DNA of 64,000 nucleotides from Icerya purchasi. Taxonomy: Eukaryota > Arthropoda > Insecta > Hemiptera > Monophlebidae. Both the position numbers and the translations under genes were made by a program. This document shows positions 47,787 to 61,400 of the stretch, piece by piece (positions within the stretch are counted from its first letter, which is position 1; the number at the start of each line of letters is the position of its first letter). The stretch spans positions 173,443,863 to 173,507,862 of the forward strand of contig CM077116.1 in the NCBI GenBank assembly GCA_039619475.1, in the 5' to 3' direction. Under the pieces are notes generated by a model. It did no database searches. It was not told the origin of the DNA and saw nothing but the letters and a program-made list of their open reading frames with translations.

Positions 47787-49134
47787 AAATATATACTCAA
47801 ATTCTAGATAAAACAAATTTTTATTAATTTCTAGATACGTATTTTTTTTTCTTTTTGTTTTTTATGGGTTTGTCAACATAGACATTGACCCAAGAATAAT
47901 GGGACAGAGGGGTAAGAGAGACTCAGATCCTTACAGGATCAGGATCAGAGATAGCCGACAGAAAGGAATCAAGAGCTAATATAATAAAAGGAGAAGGAAG
48001 GGAGAGAATGAATGAAGCACAGAATGGAGTGAGAATACCGATTTGTAAAAGGAAGGAATAAAAAAAAAGCTTGTTCAGTTGAAAGCGACGAACAACCAAA
48101 CTTTATATGATCGGGATCACAAATAAATAGATACGGATTTAAATGGATATTATTCTACAGACGAAACGTTGGGTAACAACTGATAAATTCTAAAACGCAA
48201 ACACCAAATTTTTCCTTTATACACATTTAAGGTACAATTATGTAATAAATAAAACCTAAATGAATATAAAACAAGAACGAAAAAGGGGACATAATTACTA
48301 ATTTTTTTCTTAATTTTTAAGAAATTTATAATTTTCAATTTTCTATTACAATGAGATGAGTAATATATTCTTTTTCAATATTTTTGTCACTGACCGGTTT
48401 CAGAAGTTTTCGTCAATTCCGAAAAGGTTATAATAAGCATTTAACATGCTAATTCGCAGTATAAATGAAACAAATATATATCTGCTCCATTCTGTGCTAA
48501 TTTATTTTTTTGCATGTTTTTTTTTTTTTTTTTTTTTTTTTTTTGTCAAACTTATCCGCAAAAACCGTTCAGAGTTAAGTTTTGTGTCCTCAAGTCATTA
48601 TAAATTATTAATTTGCGTGCCAAAATTTTGGTCGTAGATTTTTCATTATATGTTTCTATAAACGACAATTATTAACGTATAGTTTTATGGAAATTTTTGC
48701 CGGTTCTAGCATTATTCTTCTCTATAATACGCCGTTGTATGGTCGTATCGTTCTCGTCCTTTTCCAAGTAGATCTTGTTTAGTGTTAGTGAGTTTTTAAT
48801 TTTTTTTTCTTTAATTAATATTATATTTAAGACGTAAAGTAATCGATGAATCAAAAAAACACTCGCGCGAAATTAGTATTTAATTCGCTTTGAAAATAAA
48901 TTAGCGGTTTTCATCCCCCCCCCCGTAATTTATCGCTTAAAAAATGATTTCCTCTTATTAGCACTTGAAATGCTGGTTATGCGTATTCATTTAGCGGATT
49001 ATTTCAGTAAACATTTTCAGCAATAATTTCTTACTGAAGCAGATTTTTTACTTTAAAAAAAAAATACGTGCCTGATCTACTTTGAAAAAGGACGAGGCCG
49101 AAAAAACGATCTACGCCGAAACGATAGAGGCCCC

Positions 49135-49171
49135 ACCGCTATCAACGATGACGTTATAATCGATTTTCACT
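49135..49171 (-). repeat. CAGTGGAAATC-family terminus, opposite orientation
   Basis: On the minus strand it reads ACAGTGAAAATCGATTATAA followed by CGTCATCG. It faces the plus-strand end at 44939, 4.2 kb away. No transposase lies between, so the two are probably separate relics. Confidence 0.45.
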
Positions 49172-49869
49172 GTATTTTATCCGATTTCTAAAGGTGATTA
49201 TTACGGGGACGCAGAATTGTAGAGTTAAGAGCAAAACGTTGTGTGGAAATTTACGAATTCCACCGACAGTGTAGGAGCAATGGGAAATGCTACGGAAAAC
49301 AAACGGAACCGAGGTAAGAACATAATGTGGAAGGATGCTGGAGAGAACATAAGGTGCATAAGAACAAATTTCGATGAATCAGTCAATTAGTGTAACGAAT
49401 ACGTAGCGTGGTGAAAACAGAAAATCAACTTTATCCGTTGATTAACTTACGAGTCATTTATCCATCTCGGTAGTGGAGCAATTGTAATAACCGCATCATC
49501 TATTCTACCCTATTATCGCGAATATTTATATTTCTCTTTGTTTTAAATCAGGTTCAAAATGCACAAAGATTAGTTTGCGTTTCTAGCAATGATTTGATAA
49601 TTTGTCCGAAATGAATTTTAGACTCTTTTTCGTTTCTCATTCAGTAATCTTTACCTATTTTCGACATTCTGAGTCATTTTACACAGTGTATTCACAGTTA
49701 AACTGGTTGCTTTACGCTATCTTTTTAATTTTGCTCTACCTGCAAATTCTTCATAGTGCGTCCGATTTCAAAAATATCCTATAATTGAGTCCTTTCGTCA
49801 CATTTCTTTAACATTATTATTTTTTTTTCCAGTTTCATCCATCTCCAGTCTATTCTGTTTTCATCCTAC

Positions 49870-50351
49870 ATCGTTATTGAGTTTTACTAGTTTCCCAGTC
49901 ACTCTACTATCGAAGAGCAATAATGCTGCGGCTTGCTTCACTGAATGCCCCACCAGGATCTTCAATTTTTATCCTCGGCCTACTATCCTAGAGACTGCGG
50001 TTCTTTCTCTTCACTCCGTAGACTCAATCGCCGCTCATTTCGCTTTATCTGTGTCTCGCTGTTGCTCTTTATATAATGTTGATTCTGTTTTGTTTTTTTT
50101 TTTCGGTGGTCCTAATCATGTTCTCTTGCAATGCTCGACTCTTTCAACTGAATGTTCTCTCTTTTACTGGTAACTTCTAGTCAACGCTTTCCTACTGTTT
50201 GAAATCCTTTTCTTTTCCTTTTGACTGTCAGTAATTCTCGTGTTAGATTCCTGCGCCTATTCTATTTCCGGTCGTGTAAAAATATGATGTAAATTCCTTC
50301 GTTGCCGGGCTTATCATGCCCTTCACTGACGCCCCCTTCCAAAAAAAAAAA
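49870..50351 (+). pseudogene. I/Jockey-type non-LTR ORF2 C-terminal remnant
   Basis: Near the end one frame reads NHVLLQCSTLSTECSLFYW, which matches the CDANH..F.CS.LS.ER..LY end of the ORF2 proteins at 29130 and 52222. A 3' tail with GCCGGGCTTATCATGCCC and a run of A at 50341-50351 follows. Upstream sequence is decayed. Orientation is the same as for the 29 kb and 43 kb copies. Confidence 0.6.
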
Positions 50352-51739
50352 CCTTCAATGCGTAAGTAAATGATTTTAACACGAAAGTAAACAAAATACG
50401 ATCAGGTAGTAGTACACATTTGAAACGAGGGAGCAGATTTCGCCACGTTCTTTTACGTCCGGATATATTATTTTCCGCAACTGTTTCGGCTTCTAAAGTT
50501 AAATCGCGCAATTATTTACTTCTCATGCAGCACAGGTAAGTTGTAAGAAATTCTTTCATTAACAAACAGAAATGATAATCCAAATAGCATGACGGACGAG
50601 AAACCGTCCGATGATAGAACCGATTTTAATACATTATGACATTCAAAGTTTATTTCATTTATTTCTTCGTCTAATTTCGTTAGCGAGCAACTCCGTTGAA
50701 TTGCGTAAAAGAATCATCCATCAATTTAATCTATTCTTGGATCGTTGTTTTAGACTTTCCGAATGTAGAGTCTGGTGAAGCGAGAATTAATTATTCAAGT
50801 TCTCCGACGTACTGATATTTCTTGGGTAATTTTTTTTTTGCAAAATATACGCTATAGTACTGCGTCTATCGTTATGAAGTCGCAATTTATTACTTTTAAA
50901 GTTACCAAGTACTGCCATAAATAAAAATGACGGTGTCGCAGTTCTCTTATTTTCGTAGTTTTTTCATTTTACATGCTGTGTTCGGTTAAATTTTTTTCTG
51001 GAATAATTTAAAATTATCGAATTTTTCAGTGAACTGAAAAAACCAAAATTAAATATGATTCAAATTAAAATCGCGTGTATCTTAAACAGAAAATAATAAT
51101 AATAATAGTTAATAATAACAATAATAATTAACAAAAATAATAATAATAATAATACTAATGATAATTATCCTTATTTGTATATTTCTTTCAACGAATATAG
51201 TGCGAATAGCGAAATAACAAAATGTGGCCCGCAGTCGATAATATTTGCAAATATCATTTTAACTAATGTAAAATGAAAAATAAAATTGTGACACATGCTA
51301 ACCTTCTAAGTAAAAATCACACTGCAACTAATGCAATTCTTATAATTTATATACATATACACAGTACGAACATATACACATGCATACACACCTATGTATA
51401 TTAAAAACATGCGTGTATCTTTTAAACCACGATGACCATAAAATATGTTTTAACAAATAGCTCCTTTCATGCAGAACACTTTGATACTAACTGAATAAAA
51501 CTTTTTTTATTATAGAAGATAAAAAAAAAAATACTGCAGGTCTCAAAAGTGATTTTTCCCTGAGATTCATTGGATATATAGCGATAAAATATGACGTTAC
51601 TAATTTATTCTATTTTTTAATTAACTTCTTGGTACGTAACTCGAAATATTCGACTCTAACTGAGGATGCCCCGCATCAGTTGCCCACTCCAAGTAATCTG
51701 AAAATATTTTAAAATAAAATCATCATTTTAATTATAAAA
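50352..51739. other. Noncoding AT-rich sequence
   Basis: An irregular ATA-rich tract lies at 51095-51155. No gene or element was recognised. Confidence 0.5.
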
Positions 51740-52222
51740 AACGATAGTACAAATGTGCAGACTATTGCATCTCATTTGTCTTCCCCTTCTACCGATTATG
51801 TAATCCTTCTTATTATACGTTTCTTAATTCATGATCTTTACCTTTCTCATTTAATCCAAATTGATTTCTTATGGATTCGTGGTCACCCAGGAATCGAAGG
51901 TAATGAGTTAGCATTAGCTCCGGGCTATTTTCTTCTTTCGACCGGTTTCTTTCTGCATTTCCATCCATTAATATTATTCTTTCGTCTTCTTCCGCGCATT
52001 ATAACTTGTAGTTCAACTTTTACTCCTCATTCTTTAATCCAGATTCCTTTTACTTGTTCATTTAACCTTTTCTTTCTCCTTCGTTTCTTAACTTCCCTTC
52101 TGTGCACCGCTCTAATATCTTTGTAATATGCCGCCTGCGTTTTTTGCTCCCTTCCACGTTTTTCCGACTCTCTTTCGTGCCATCTCCACACATCCCTCCA
52201 ACAGTGTCTTTGTGTGTGACCG
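51740..52222 (+). pseudogene. I/Jockey-type non-LTR RNase H remnant (plus-strand copy)
   Basis: The frame from 51755 reads QTIASHLSSPSTDYVILLII and then LIQIDFLWIRGHPGIEGNEL, the RNase H His block (W[IV]PGH.GIEGNE.AD), followed by degraded C-terminal sequence. It ends where the poly-A tail of the minus-strand copy begins, so two related copies meet tail to tail. Confidence 0.7.
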
Positions 52223-53230
52223 TTTTTTTTTTTTTTTTGTTTTCATAACCCCCGTTTTGGGCACGCCAGCTAATACACCCAGAAACAACCAGAATGAAAG
52301 AGCCGTCGGTTAAATGTTGATTTAGTCAGATACGGACAATATAAAGGAACCACCAACGGATAAAATATTGGATGACGAGGGGAAAGACAAAATATAAGAT
52401 GCACAATAAGATATAGGCTGAGTTTTAGCAGACAAGAATATAGAAAATAACGTTCAACAGAAAGGAATGGACATTCAAAAAAGATGTGATTGGCGTTGCA
52501 AACCACCGCATCGTTGAGGTGGACAATTTGTAGAGGAGACAAGGGAATAGCGAAAACGAGAGGAGGAAGGGAGAGCAGAATGGCCAAAACGCAAGCGAAT
52601 CATAGAAATGTCAACAGAACGAAGAAGAGTAACTCCAAGAACATCAGGTATTAGAAGGAAAATTAGGTTGTACAAACAGATAACGGGACTGATCGTTATG
52701 AAAGGAAGAAGGGTAAATCAAAGTTTAAGGTGAAATTTTGTGCATAGGGAATTCAGGTTAGAGGATGGAATTTTTTTAAAAAAAGGAACAAGAAGAAGTA
52801 ACAACCTGAGTTAAGGAATCCGTCATCTCTTTACCTTTAATGCCCACGTGGCTGGGAACACACAGCAAATCAATACCGATGGAGTAGCGAAAAACGGATA
52901 AGACAGCGTATGCAAAGAATGATGAAATCGGAAGAGTGATCCGGAAAGGCGGAGCTGATCACTTGAAGAGCACTTATGGAGTCTGAAATAAACGAATAAT
53001 TAGAAAACAGACGACCGGAGGAAATGAAGATAATGGAGCGTAGGATGGTTAATAATTCGTTTATAAAGGTAGAATGGAAAGAAGGAAGACTAAATGATTC
53101 AGATGAGTTGAAATCCGGAAGGACAAAAGAGGCTCCAACATCATGAGATCCGCTGGTGCCATCTGTGAAGATGGGGTTACATGCGATGGAAATAGCGCTT
53201 CATTTATTCTAGCTCTTCCTGTTTCTTCTG
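52222..53230 (-). mobile_element. I/Jockey-type non-LTR ORF2 tail, minus strand, with poly-A
   Basis: Minus strand, 5' to 3': PIFTDGTSGSHDVGASFVLP (first Asp), then SLPSFHSTFINELLTILRSI (second acid) and FISDSISALQVISSAFPDHS (third). After a frameshift comes DLLCVPSHVGIKGKEMTDSL (His and last Asp), then LEL-type linker sequence. RLRFGHSALPSSSRFRYSLV and CNANHIFFECPFLSVERYFL form the C-terminal Cys/His block. GCTGGCGTGCCC (52259-52270) is followed by about 16 A (52223-52238). The 12-bp tail word is identical to that of the 29130 copy, which shows that both come from the same family. Several frameshifts make it inactive. Confidence 0.8.
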
Positions 53231-54323
53231 TCATCCAAGCGCTTGATATCATCTCACATCTCGTAAAAATCTGATTTTTTTCCAGTTCTGAGGGCAATGT
53301 CCATGTTGACGAACCCATTAAAAAACAAAAAATAATGCCCTCTTTATGTGTGTTTGTTTTTTGTTTTTTTTTTTTTTTTTGCAACCATCTGAAGAAATAA
53401 TGAAAGCTATGAAATTTAACGGTGTCCGCCGCAGTACCAACACATACAACAAAAAGAAAGTTGAAACTCAGGACCCCAGCCTGTCTACGCTCAGATGAAG
53501 AACGAAATGAGTTTCGATCGAGGGCCATTGTCGCAATTTAAATAGTTCAAAAATTTCTCAGCAATAGTATAAGAATAGTTATCGGTTAGCGTCGTCCAGA
53601 GAGGACAAAACTTGATTGCTGTAGAAGTGAATCACGATACGTTGTGGTCTATGGCTGCGTGATGTCAACGTGTCGTCGACAGTACGACAACATCATTATG
53701 ACGTTGCGACACTTGCTACGGCGGGGAAATGCAAATATTCAGCGTGGAATCACTATTGGGGCTGGAAATGTTGGCTGTAGCCTGTCAGTTTCGAGGGATA
53801 AGTGCACACAGGTCGCGAGGCTCACCGAATTTACAAGCCGCTACAGTAATAAGCCAGTTTTATCGGCTTTTAGCCGGTTTTGTTCAATTTAACGTAATCA
53901 TTCGGAGAGCTTTAAGCGTGATGACGTAATAGCACATGTTACTCCGGTCGATGTGTGATGATAATCTTCCTCGAGTGCGGCCAGAAGCAGCGACAATATT
54001 TTTAATATTTAAATTATTTATTTTTATTTAATTTCTTTATTGAATATGTATTATTATGAAATTATTTATTTGAATATGTCTGTACATGTATATATGTAAT
54101 GGGCGGCGGGATTTCAGGAAAACGTGTGGGGTTGTCAGACTTTACTAGATTACTTACCAACAGTGTAGCTGGTCGTTTAAAACTACTAATCGGGAAATAA
54201 TACACAACGAAGTAAGCCAAGTGTCATTTAACACGCATACACACACACACTGTTCTTTATTTTACATATTCATATTTTGTGACCGTTTCTTTTTTCTTAA
54301 ATAGATTTCTTTTATTTTTTACT

Positions 54324-54354
<31 letters not shown>

Positions 54355-57300
54355 TTATATATATGTGTGTATATATATCTATATGTATATATATATATTT
54401 TTTAATTTACGCGTTTGCTTTTTGAAAGTTAGTACTACATTTTAATTTATTATACGTATGTATATATATTTTTTGATCATCTTTAACAACTGTTCATTCC
54501 GCTGTAAAATGCTGCACCCCCACACGCATTCCTTACCCTAGCTTAATTTTTTTTTTTTTTAATAAAGCTTCAATGATAGTAGCGCTATATACGCTCTATT
54601 GCGCATATTGCCTTACGTTTAAAAAATTTATAGGTACGTTAGAGTATAATGGTAATAACTCAAAGCGTATTCGATAAAAAAAAAAAAAAAGCGACATAAT
54701 AATAGGGTGATTATATAATGTATTTATTACCTGTTTTAAAACTCGTTAGCCTATTAGCAGTGTATTCCGCTGTCAGTGTACTGTTAAGATTAAGTCGGTG
54801 AATATTTTGCAGTTTTACTATACGAGGAACGAGTGAATCCAACCGGCGTTTGTATATTGTAAAATTACAGCAGTAATAAATAATAAACGTACAGGAGGCA
54901 TATTAGTTCAACGTGTACTTTTCACACTGGTTCTGGGAAATTCTTCAGTGTTTATAATCAATATTGTTGAATGTTCGGTGTATCTTGATATTCGTATCAT
55001 ACTGCTGTATCTAAAAAAGAAAATAATAAAAAAAAAGAAAAAGGAAAAGAGACATTGATGATAGCAATAATAACAATAATAAAAAATCGATACTAATTGA
55101 TATAGGACTTCAAAAGCGAAAAGAGATAAAGACACACGGGGATATTTATCAGTTGAGTAAAATGGTTAAAAATGAATAACTAGTAAAAATACCTTCCAAA
55201 ATAAAACACATTAAACCGCTCAAGTGAGAATCCTACGTGTTAAAAGGAAAAAAAAAAAACCCTAGTTATACAAAAATTTCATTTGCGCAGGAAATACTGT
55301 CTATTTAAATTGAATCTAGTAAATTTTCTCATTTCAATTCGCGCGCTAATTAGTCAACTACGTACATTACCTGTTTTTTTCTTTTTTTTTTAAGCTAAAT
55401 CGTGTCCAAAAAAGCAATATGAACTTACAGTTCCGTTTTTGAACGATTTACATTTTGTTTTCAGAAACTACCGTGTATACTCAAGGAGGATATACGTAGT
55501 ATTCTAACAGATGCACCTCAGAGCATTCGATCGTTGTCTGTTGAATCAAGCATTCAACTCCCGCGGTCACATAGAAAAGTTGAAAAAAGCGATATTATCC
55601 GCCATAGATTCATCCAAATACTCGCTGAAGCAATGGTATCTGTCATCTGTGCGTAGCGCAGATTGTTAATGAAAAGAGTCCATATACTTTCTTTTTTCGT
55701 TTTGTTTTTTTCTAAGTTGATTTTTTATTACAAATTATCCAATATTTATTCCTGGAAATCGTGAAAGTACTACACTTCGGCGTCCTAGCTCATAACCAAC
55801 CGTGTACAAGCCGTTATTTAAAAAGAGGTACTTTTGTTGCGTAAATACTCGGCCAAGTTAAAGACTGACAGCGTAATTTTTATCGAGCGCTTTACCTAAT
55901 CTGTCCTGCGAAAGAGATTTTTTTTCGGAATCTTGTACTATTTCATAAAATTATAGTTTTACACACGTCCGTTGCATGTATGGGTGTTTCCACGTGATGG
56001 CTTTTTTTTTTTTAAATTAAATGCTGAATCTTACGGTTGTTTCAAATACTTAATTGGCCGCTGATTTATTTATTTATTAATTGTTGCCGAATCTGACGCA
56101 TTTCAATAAAAATATTTGTTAATTTTTATTTCATTTTTTATTTAATTCATGTTCTATCACGCAAAACATTTTCGGCGAGTCACAATATTTTTTTTAAAAT
56201 ACGTATTTAAAAAGGGAAAAACGAATTTATATAGTAGACGTAAAACTAAAAAAAATACAATAGCAGAGCGAGTGTACCAATCTGAAATTAGTTAAAAACC
56301 GAAAGGTATTTGTGAAAACTCTCATACTAAGATCATTCGGAAACTGTCGGGAAATAGTAAAAACAGAAACGGGAAAATTATAATTGTTGCTCTGCTATTA
56401 ATCAAAAATGTATATTCAAAACAATAGTAGCCGAAAAAAGAGTGAAATAAGAATGAGTCTTTTGAAGCTTAGTAAACTAAAAGTAATACGGGTTTTTTCG
56501 ACGAGAATAATGTGAGGACTATCGCATATAAAAACACAAAAATTGTAATAATACGTTTTATAAGATTTATTTCAGATTAAAAACAAGTACGGTAATATTT
56601 CCGATTTATTTAATAGTCTGGAAAGCGGTGTCAGTGAAGATACGTATGAAATGGGGACGAGACCGAATTAAGAGATACCGTTGTGTTTACTACTCGAAAT
56701 GATTAATGATTGTGACATGACGGATACAATGACTAATAAGTGAATCGCATTACTTTTTTTTTTTAATTAGGCGCAATACTGCGACAGATTAGGCGAGTAG
56801 AAATCGGTAAAACTGATTTAGAAATGAAGAAAGGATCTGTCGTCGAGTATAGCTGTAGAGTAATTGTTCGGCGCATTAGTTTGATTAAAAATGATTCGAG
56901 TTTTACTTATTGTAAAATGCAGTTGCATGGATTCTATGTTTATTAAACGAAACTCTTCAGGCTAGTGGACTGAAAGAATGTTCTAGCAGTCTCTGGTCGT
57001 AGTGAGAGTAATGTTTGAAAATATTTCGGTCAGTAATGTTATTTATCAGTGACGTAAACCGTATGCAATGGATATTCTACGGGTCAGAGAAAAATGAGCG
57101 AGTACTCCTAACTCTAGGGGGAACACGCTAGAAGGGAGTATACCCTTGTTCTGGCCGAGAAGTCGTTTTGTTTGGGGGAGTTACTCCGATTCCGTTGTAG
57201 ACCGTACGTTTTGGAGCATTACGGTCTGAGAAAGTTAGTCACAATTCACTGTGAAAAATTGCGTTGAATAAGAATTTTATTAAAAACGAATAGCTTGCAC

Positions 57301-57896
57301 GTAGCGCAGTGAGTTAAACGCATTGCGGTCGATCGGATGACTAATTCCTCTGACACGGGCGCATGGCTCTTGGAACTCAAAGCAACACTATTTGATATTT
57401 CTTCTCGCGAAATACGAATAAGGTGGAAATAATTTCGACTCCCGTTGCGGTTTTAATCAGTTTACAATGCACAGATAGGGAATGTAAGGAATCCGAAGTA
57501 AATAAAATTTGATGGAGCTCTAGTTTTGATTTCAAATAAGCTTGTAAGAATTGCCACATGTTTCGGCATTTAAAACGGAGACGGCATCGTTCAGCTGTTA
57601 TGCCCTTTGCGTTTCCATTTGCCGTGCGAATGAAGAGGAATAAAATTATGCGTTTTAGATTTATCGATGTATATCTTAGAATTGATATGGTGTGTATTCA
57701 TCAGTGGTTTCTTAAGAGTTCCTATATGGTATTTATCTGAAAAGAAGCTTCGAGAGGAGGAAGAGATAAGTAGATATAATTTTATAATGTAGGTTGAAAT
57801 TTTTACTATGTCGGAAGGAAATAGTATTAATTTCTGGCAAAAAATTATGGATACATTGTCATGGTTTTCCGTCGTAGTCCAAGACACTATATCGTG
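53231..57896. other. Noncoding sequence
   Basis: It has a T run (53366-53381), TA/TG tracts (54320-54470) and many A/T runs. The only gene-like hint is the possible exon at 55465-55656. A frame at 53644-53892 has no recognisable domain. Confidence 0.45.
55465..55656 (+). CDS. Possible downstream exon (weak)
   Basis: A good 3' splice site (ATTTTGTTTTCAG, AG at 55463-55464) opens a 63-codon frame in phase 0, the phase left by the donor at 8846. It reads KLPCILKEDIRSILTDAPQS, followed by mixed, soluble-looking sequence, and stops at TAG 55654-55656. Amino-acid composition is less biased than in neighbouring random frames. There is no known domain, and a frame of this length can arise by chance, so treat it as a lead only. 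If real it would make the intron about 46.6 kb. Confidence 0.2.
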   Translation, partial: KLPCILKEDIRSILTDAPQSIRSLSVESSIQLPRSHRKVEKSDIIRHRFIQILAEAMVSVICA

Positions 57897-58456
57897 ATGA
57901 TTAAAGCCAATTTGGCGGTACGGAGCACCGTTATGGGGATGTTCGAAACACACTAATATACAAATCTTGCAACGATTCCAAAACAAAGTACTGCGTATGA
58001 TGACAAACGCTCCCTGGTTCATTTCAAATAAAACGCTACATACCGATTTCGACGTGAAGTATGTTTCCGAAGTAGTATCAGAGGAGGCGACGAAGTACCT
58101 TCGTCGACTGGAGAATCACGATAATCCGCTAGCGATCGCACTGATGGACAACTCCGAGGAAGTTAGGCGTCTACAGAGAAGGAAAGTTTTTGATTTAACC
58201 GTGTAAACGTGCATTTAACTGCGTAAGCACCAGAAATTGCCCACCAACGGGTGGTTGCATTTCTGTCACGCTGGCCTCTTCTTAGTCATGTTCTTTCCTG
58301 TCCCTCTCCCTCCCAACCTTCTCCACTCTGCACCTTCCATCCTATCCCTCCCCCTCCTAGCCTTCTCCACTCCGCACCTTTCATATAAAGATCTGCTAGA
58401 TAGCCTGTAAGGGCTAGTTGTAGAAGGGGAAAAAAAAAAAAAAAAAAAAAAAAAGT
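57897..58456 (+). mobile_element. 5'-truncated Jockey-clade retrotransposon with poly-A tail
   Basis: It starts in the middle of the ORF2 C-terminal region: LKPIWRYGAPLWGCSKHTNI, then LQRFQNKVLRMMTNAPWFIS, and on to RRLENHDNPLAIALMDNSEE and LQRRKVFDLTV, with a natural stop at about 58206. This is the standard end of Jockey ORF2 (PIW.YG..LWG...., I...Q...LR.I..APW.., LDLP). A pyrimidine-rich 3' UTR contains a diverged tandem repeat (CACTCTGCACC/CACTCCGCACC, about 58320-58380). A tail of 25 A ends the copy (58432-58456). The coding remnant has no stop, so the insertion is fairly young. TTAAAG occurs at both borders and might be a short target duplication. Confidence 0.85.
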
Positions 58457-61400
58457 TAAAGAATCTTCGCTGTACGACGATAGCGGTAGTATACTAGATT
58501 TTTAGGTGGCGATGTACGAATGGCAACAAGAATGATGCGAAGAACAGCATCGGGTATTGAATAAAGGAGTTTTGATCGTTCACTTAAGAAAAAAAGTAGG
58601 TCCCCCCGTTAAGGAAATTCGGATGAAAGTTAAATTTAGGGTTTCAAAGGAATTTAATTGCATTCAACGATTAAAGATTTCCAAGTCAATCTAACGCCCA
58701 CACCAGGATACCAAGCCAAGTTGTTGTTTCAAACGGAATTGAGTTATTATTCAGTTGCGAAAACAATGGATTCTGAGTCAGGCTATTCCGGGAAAAGAAA
58801 ACAACATATAGCGATTTTTGACGGAAGGAGGTTTAGTGCATTGTTTCTTGATCACTGTTGTAATCTGTTAATTGTTTTTTGAGATATACCGTTCTCCGTC
58901 CGAATGAACTGATGAGCTGATTCGGAGCAAAGTCGATGATCGGTCGCTCTAATAATTTCAAATTTGTAATTGTTTCGTTTTATTTCTTTATTTTTTCGCT
59001 TTAAAAAAGATATAGTTACTCTACGACGTAATTTAGCAATGATGGATTTAATACGTTCCATCGAATTAAATTGTTGGCATCATTTTAACCATATTTTACG
59101 GTTTTAATATATTTGGTATTTATACACTAGCGGTTTTATTAATACCGCGATATACCGATATATACATATACACATACATACCGATATATATTATATATTA
59201 TTTTAATGATGTGCGCTGCAAATAATTTATTCGTTAAGCGCTTATTTTAACGAATTCAATAAATTTACAATGGGCGAAATAAAATATCGCAAAAATTATA
59301 TCATCATCTTCATCGGATAATATACGCCCGCATTAAAAACAATTCTACTATATAGTATGAAGACAAAAACTTGAACTAATAATTGCTCTTATTAATCATA
59401 TTATTGTCGAACTGTAATTATATAAATAAATGTATCCGAACAGAAATGTTTATAAATAGTTAGGAGAGATATGATGTCGTTCTATTTATTGGGAAATTTC
59501 GGTCAGCCTATTTTCGATGTTTCTAAAAATTTTAACATTTTTTTTTTTTTTAATCTCATTGATTTCCCAGAAATACTTTTTTTACTTTTACCAACAACGT
59601 TTCTTTATATGATAACTTGCATTCAGATTTTTGAATTGATTTTTTTTGTTTTTCATATTCGCTTTGATTTACTCTATCTATTACGTATATTATTGCTTGC
59701 GGTGATGTTAATGAAACATTTTTTTTTCCCCGCATTAATACAGATTATAATTGAAAAGAAAAAACAATTCTAATCAATTCTAAAATAATAAATATTTTTA
59801 AAAACTTACCGTCGTCAGGGTAGAAGGTGATATTGATAATTTAAGTGTAGAATTATAAAAATATACTGGTAATGATAATTTCCGAGATACTGAAACTATT
59901 GTAGAATATGTATAATTAGGCAAAGGAATAATTTAGAAATCAGTTCTACCGTGTATTTAAATAGAAATTTAAAATCATTTGTTTACTTAAAAGTTTTTGA
60001 TTTTCGATTATTTTGAAAAAAAAAAATTCCAACGCGCCACCGTTGATTCAAAATTTGGTTTCACAATTAACCGTTTCACGTTAATAATTTCAATGAGTGA
60101 TTAAAAACGTCACTATTTGACGTGAAAATCAGTTTAAGCTGTTATATTTACTACAAAAGCGGTATGTAAAAAGCGTCGTAAAAATGTTGAAAACAAATTC
60201 ATTTATTTTTTTTAATAAAGTTATTTTATTTTTTGCACGACGCATCGCAATTAATATCTTTTTTTTTCTAATAAACTATTCAATTTGTATATTTTACATT
60301 GAAGTGTTAATTGTACGATTGTTTCTTAAACGTCCGTAAAATTTCCAAAGTACCTATGCTGTAATGGAAATGATTGAAATATCCTATGTGTATACCATTA
60401 ACTAGACCTAATATTAATGTATGTATATTGACGGAGAACCAGATCTTTAAACCGATTGCATCAAAGATAGTTTGTACTGTTTAGGCGCTTGAAAAGTTCA
60501 ATTTTACGCACATTCTCTTTTGTAAGTTCAGTTGAAGTTGCGATGCTGTCGCCTCACAGTTGTTCCTAGTGTAAACGTGACCGAATAGGGAAGTCATAAC
60601 TTTTTAGAGCTGTTGAAACGAAATATATACCATTTTGTAGTGGTAAAACTGCTTGTCGCTGCATTGCCCGTAAAAGTATTTTATTTCAGGCTTTTTTTTT
60701 TCCGCTTCATGCAACACAATTTAAATCTTAAATTTGTTTTTTTTTATTATTATTATTATTATTATTTAACAGTCAGGAACCGGTTTTGTTTTTCAATTCG
60801 ATTTCACTGATAAGAGGTTACTAGTACTTGTAGTTTGGTGAAAGATATAAAACATGAAAACTGTCTGATGGTAATCGAAAAACTTTTAAGTAATCATTAA
60901 GATGTCAATTATCGAAATAGATGTATACTGAATCACAATTTTTATCATAATTGATGTAACCCGTTGGTGCGAAGTGTACTTAGAGAGCGCTTGCAATATA
61001 GAAGAACGAAATAACAAAAGAGGAATAACGAAATGAAGAATGTTATCGGCTAGTTCTATTGAAAAAAGCTGTTTTAATTCAATTTAATAGAAAGCGTTCA
61101 ATGAAAAATTACACAGAATGCAAGGAACAGCACAGTATAAAAACAAAAAAAAAAAAAAAAACGGAACAGGAGAATTTTTGTATCAGTATTAATCCTAACA
61201 TAAATATTAAGGGTTTTTGCAAAAAAGATTTAGTAATTTAAAAATCGCGGATATGAAATTAAAATATGTGTAAGTACTGTAAGGGAATTAACGATTTTGC
61301 AACAGTTCGCTAGCTCGATTGATAACTCTCTATTTGGAGCTAATGTGTTATTCAATAAAATGAGGCAATCTGCGTAAATTTGATAACAGCATTAGTCAAG

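Larger units (their letters stand above)
44481..49869. other. Noncoding AT-rich sequence with microsatellites
   Basis: It includes A runs at 44780-44820, CA/TA tract 45187-45221, ATA repeat 45906-45969, TA tracts 46081-46105 and 47729-47778, and a T run at 48518-48544. Two ends of the CAGTGGAAATC family point towards each other (44939 and 49171). A minus-strand GAA-ACCGGT-C hammerhead-like mark lies at 48391-48401. A repeat-like segment sits at 46110-46270. No gene was recognised. Confidence 0.45.

Noticed and set aside
53644..53892. 82-codon plus-strand frame with Cys and Arg
   Set aside because: No recognisable domain; an overlapping second frame is equally open.
57290..57345. TAGCGCAGTGAGTTAAACG, similar to a tRNA A box (possible SINE head)
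   Set aside because: No B box or cloverleaf could be placed downstream.
58903..58935. CTGATGA followed by a perfect small stem (GCT...AGC), hammerhead-like
   Set aside because: The required GAAA after stem II is absent (C-AAAG) and no palindrome or stem I partner is present.
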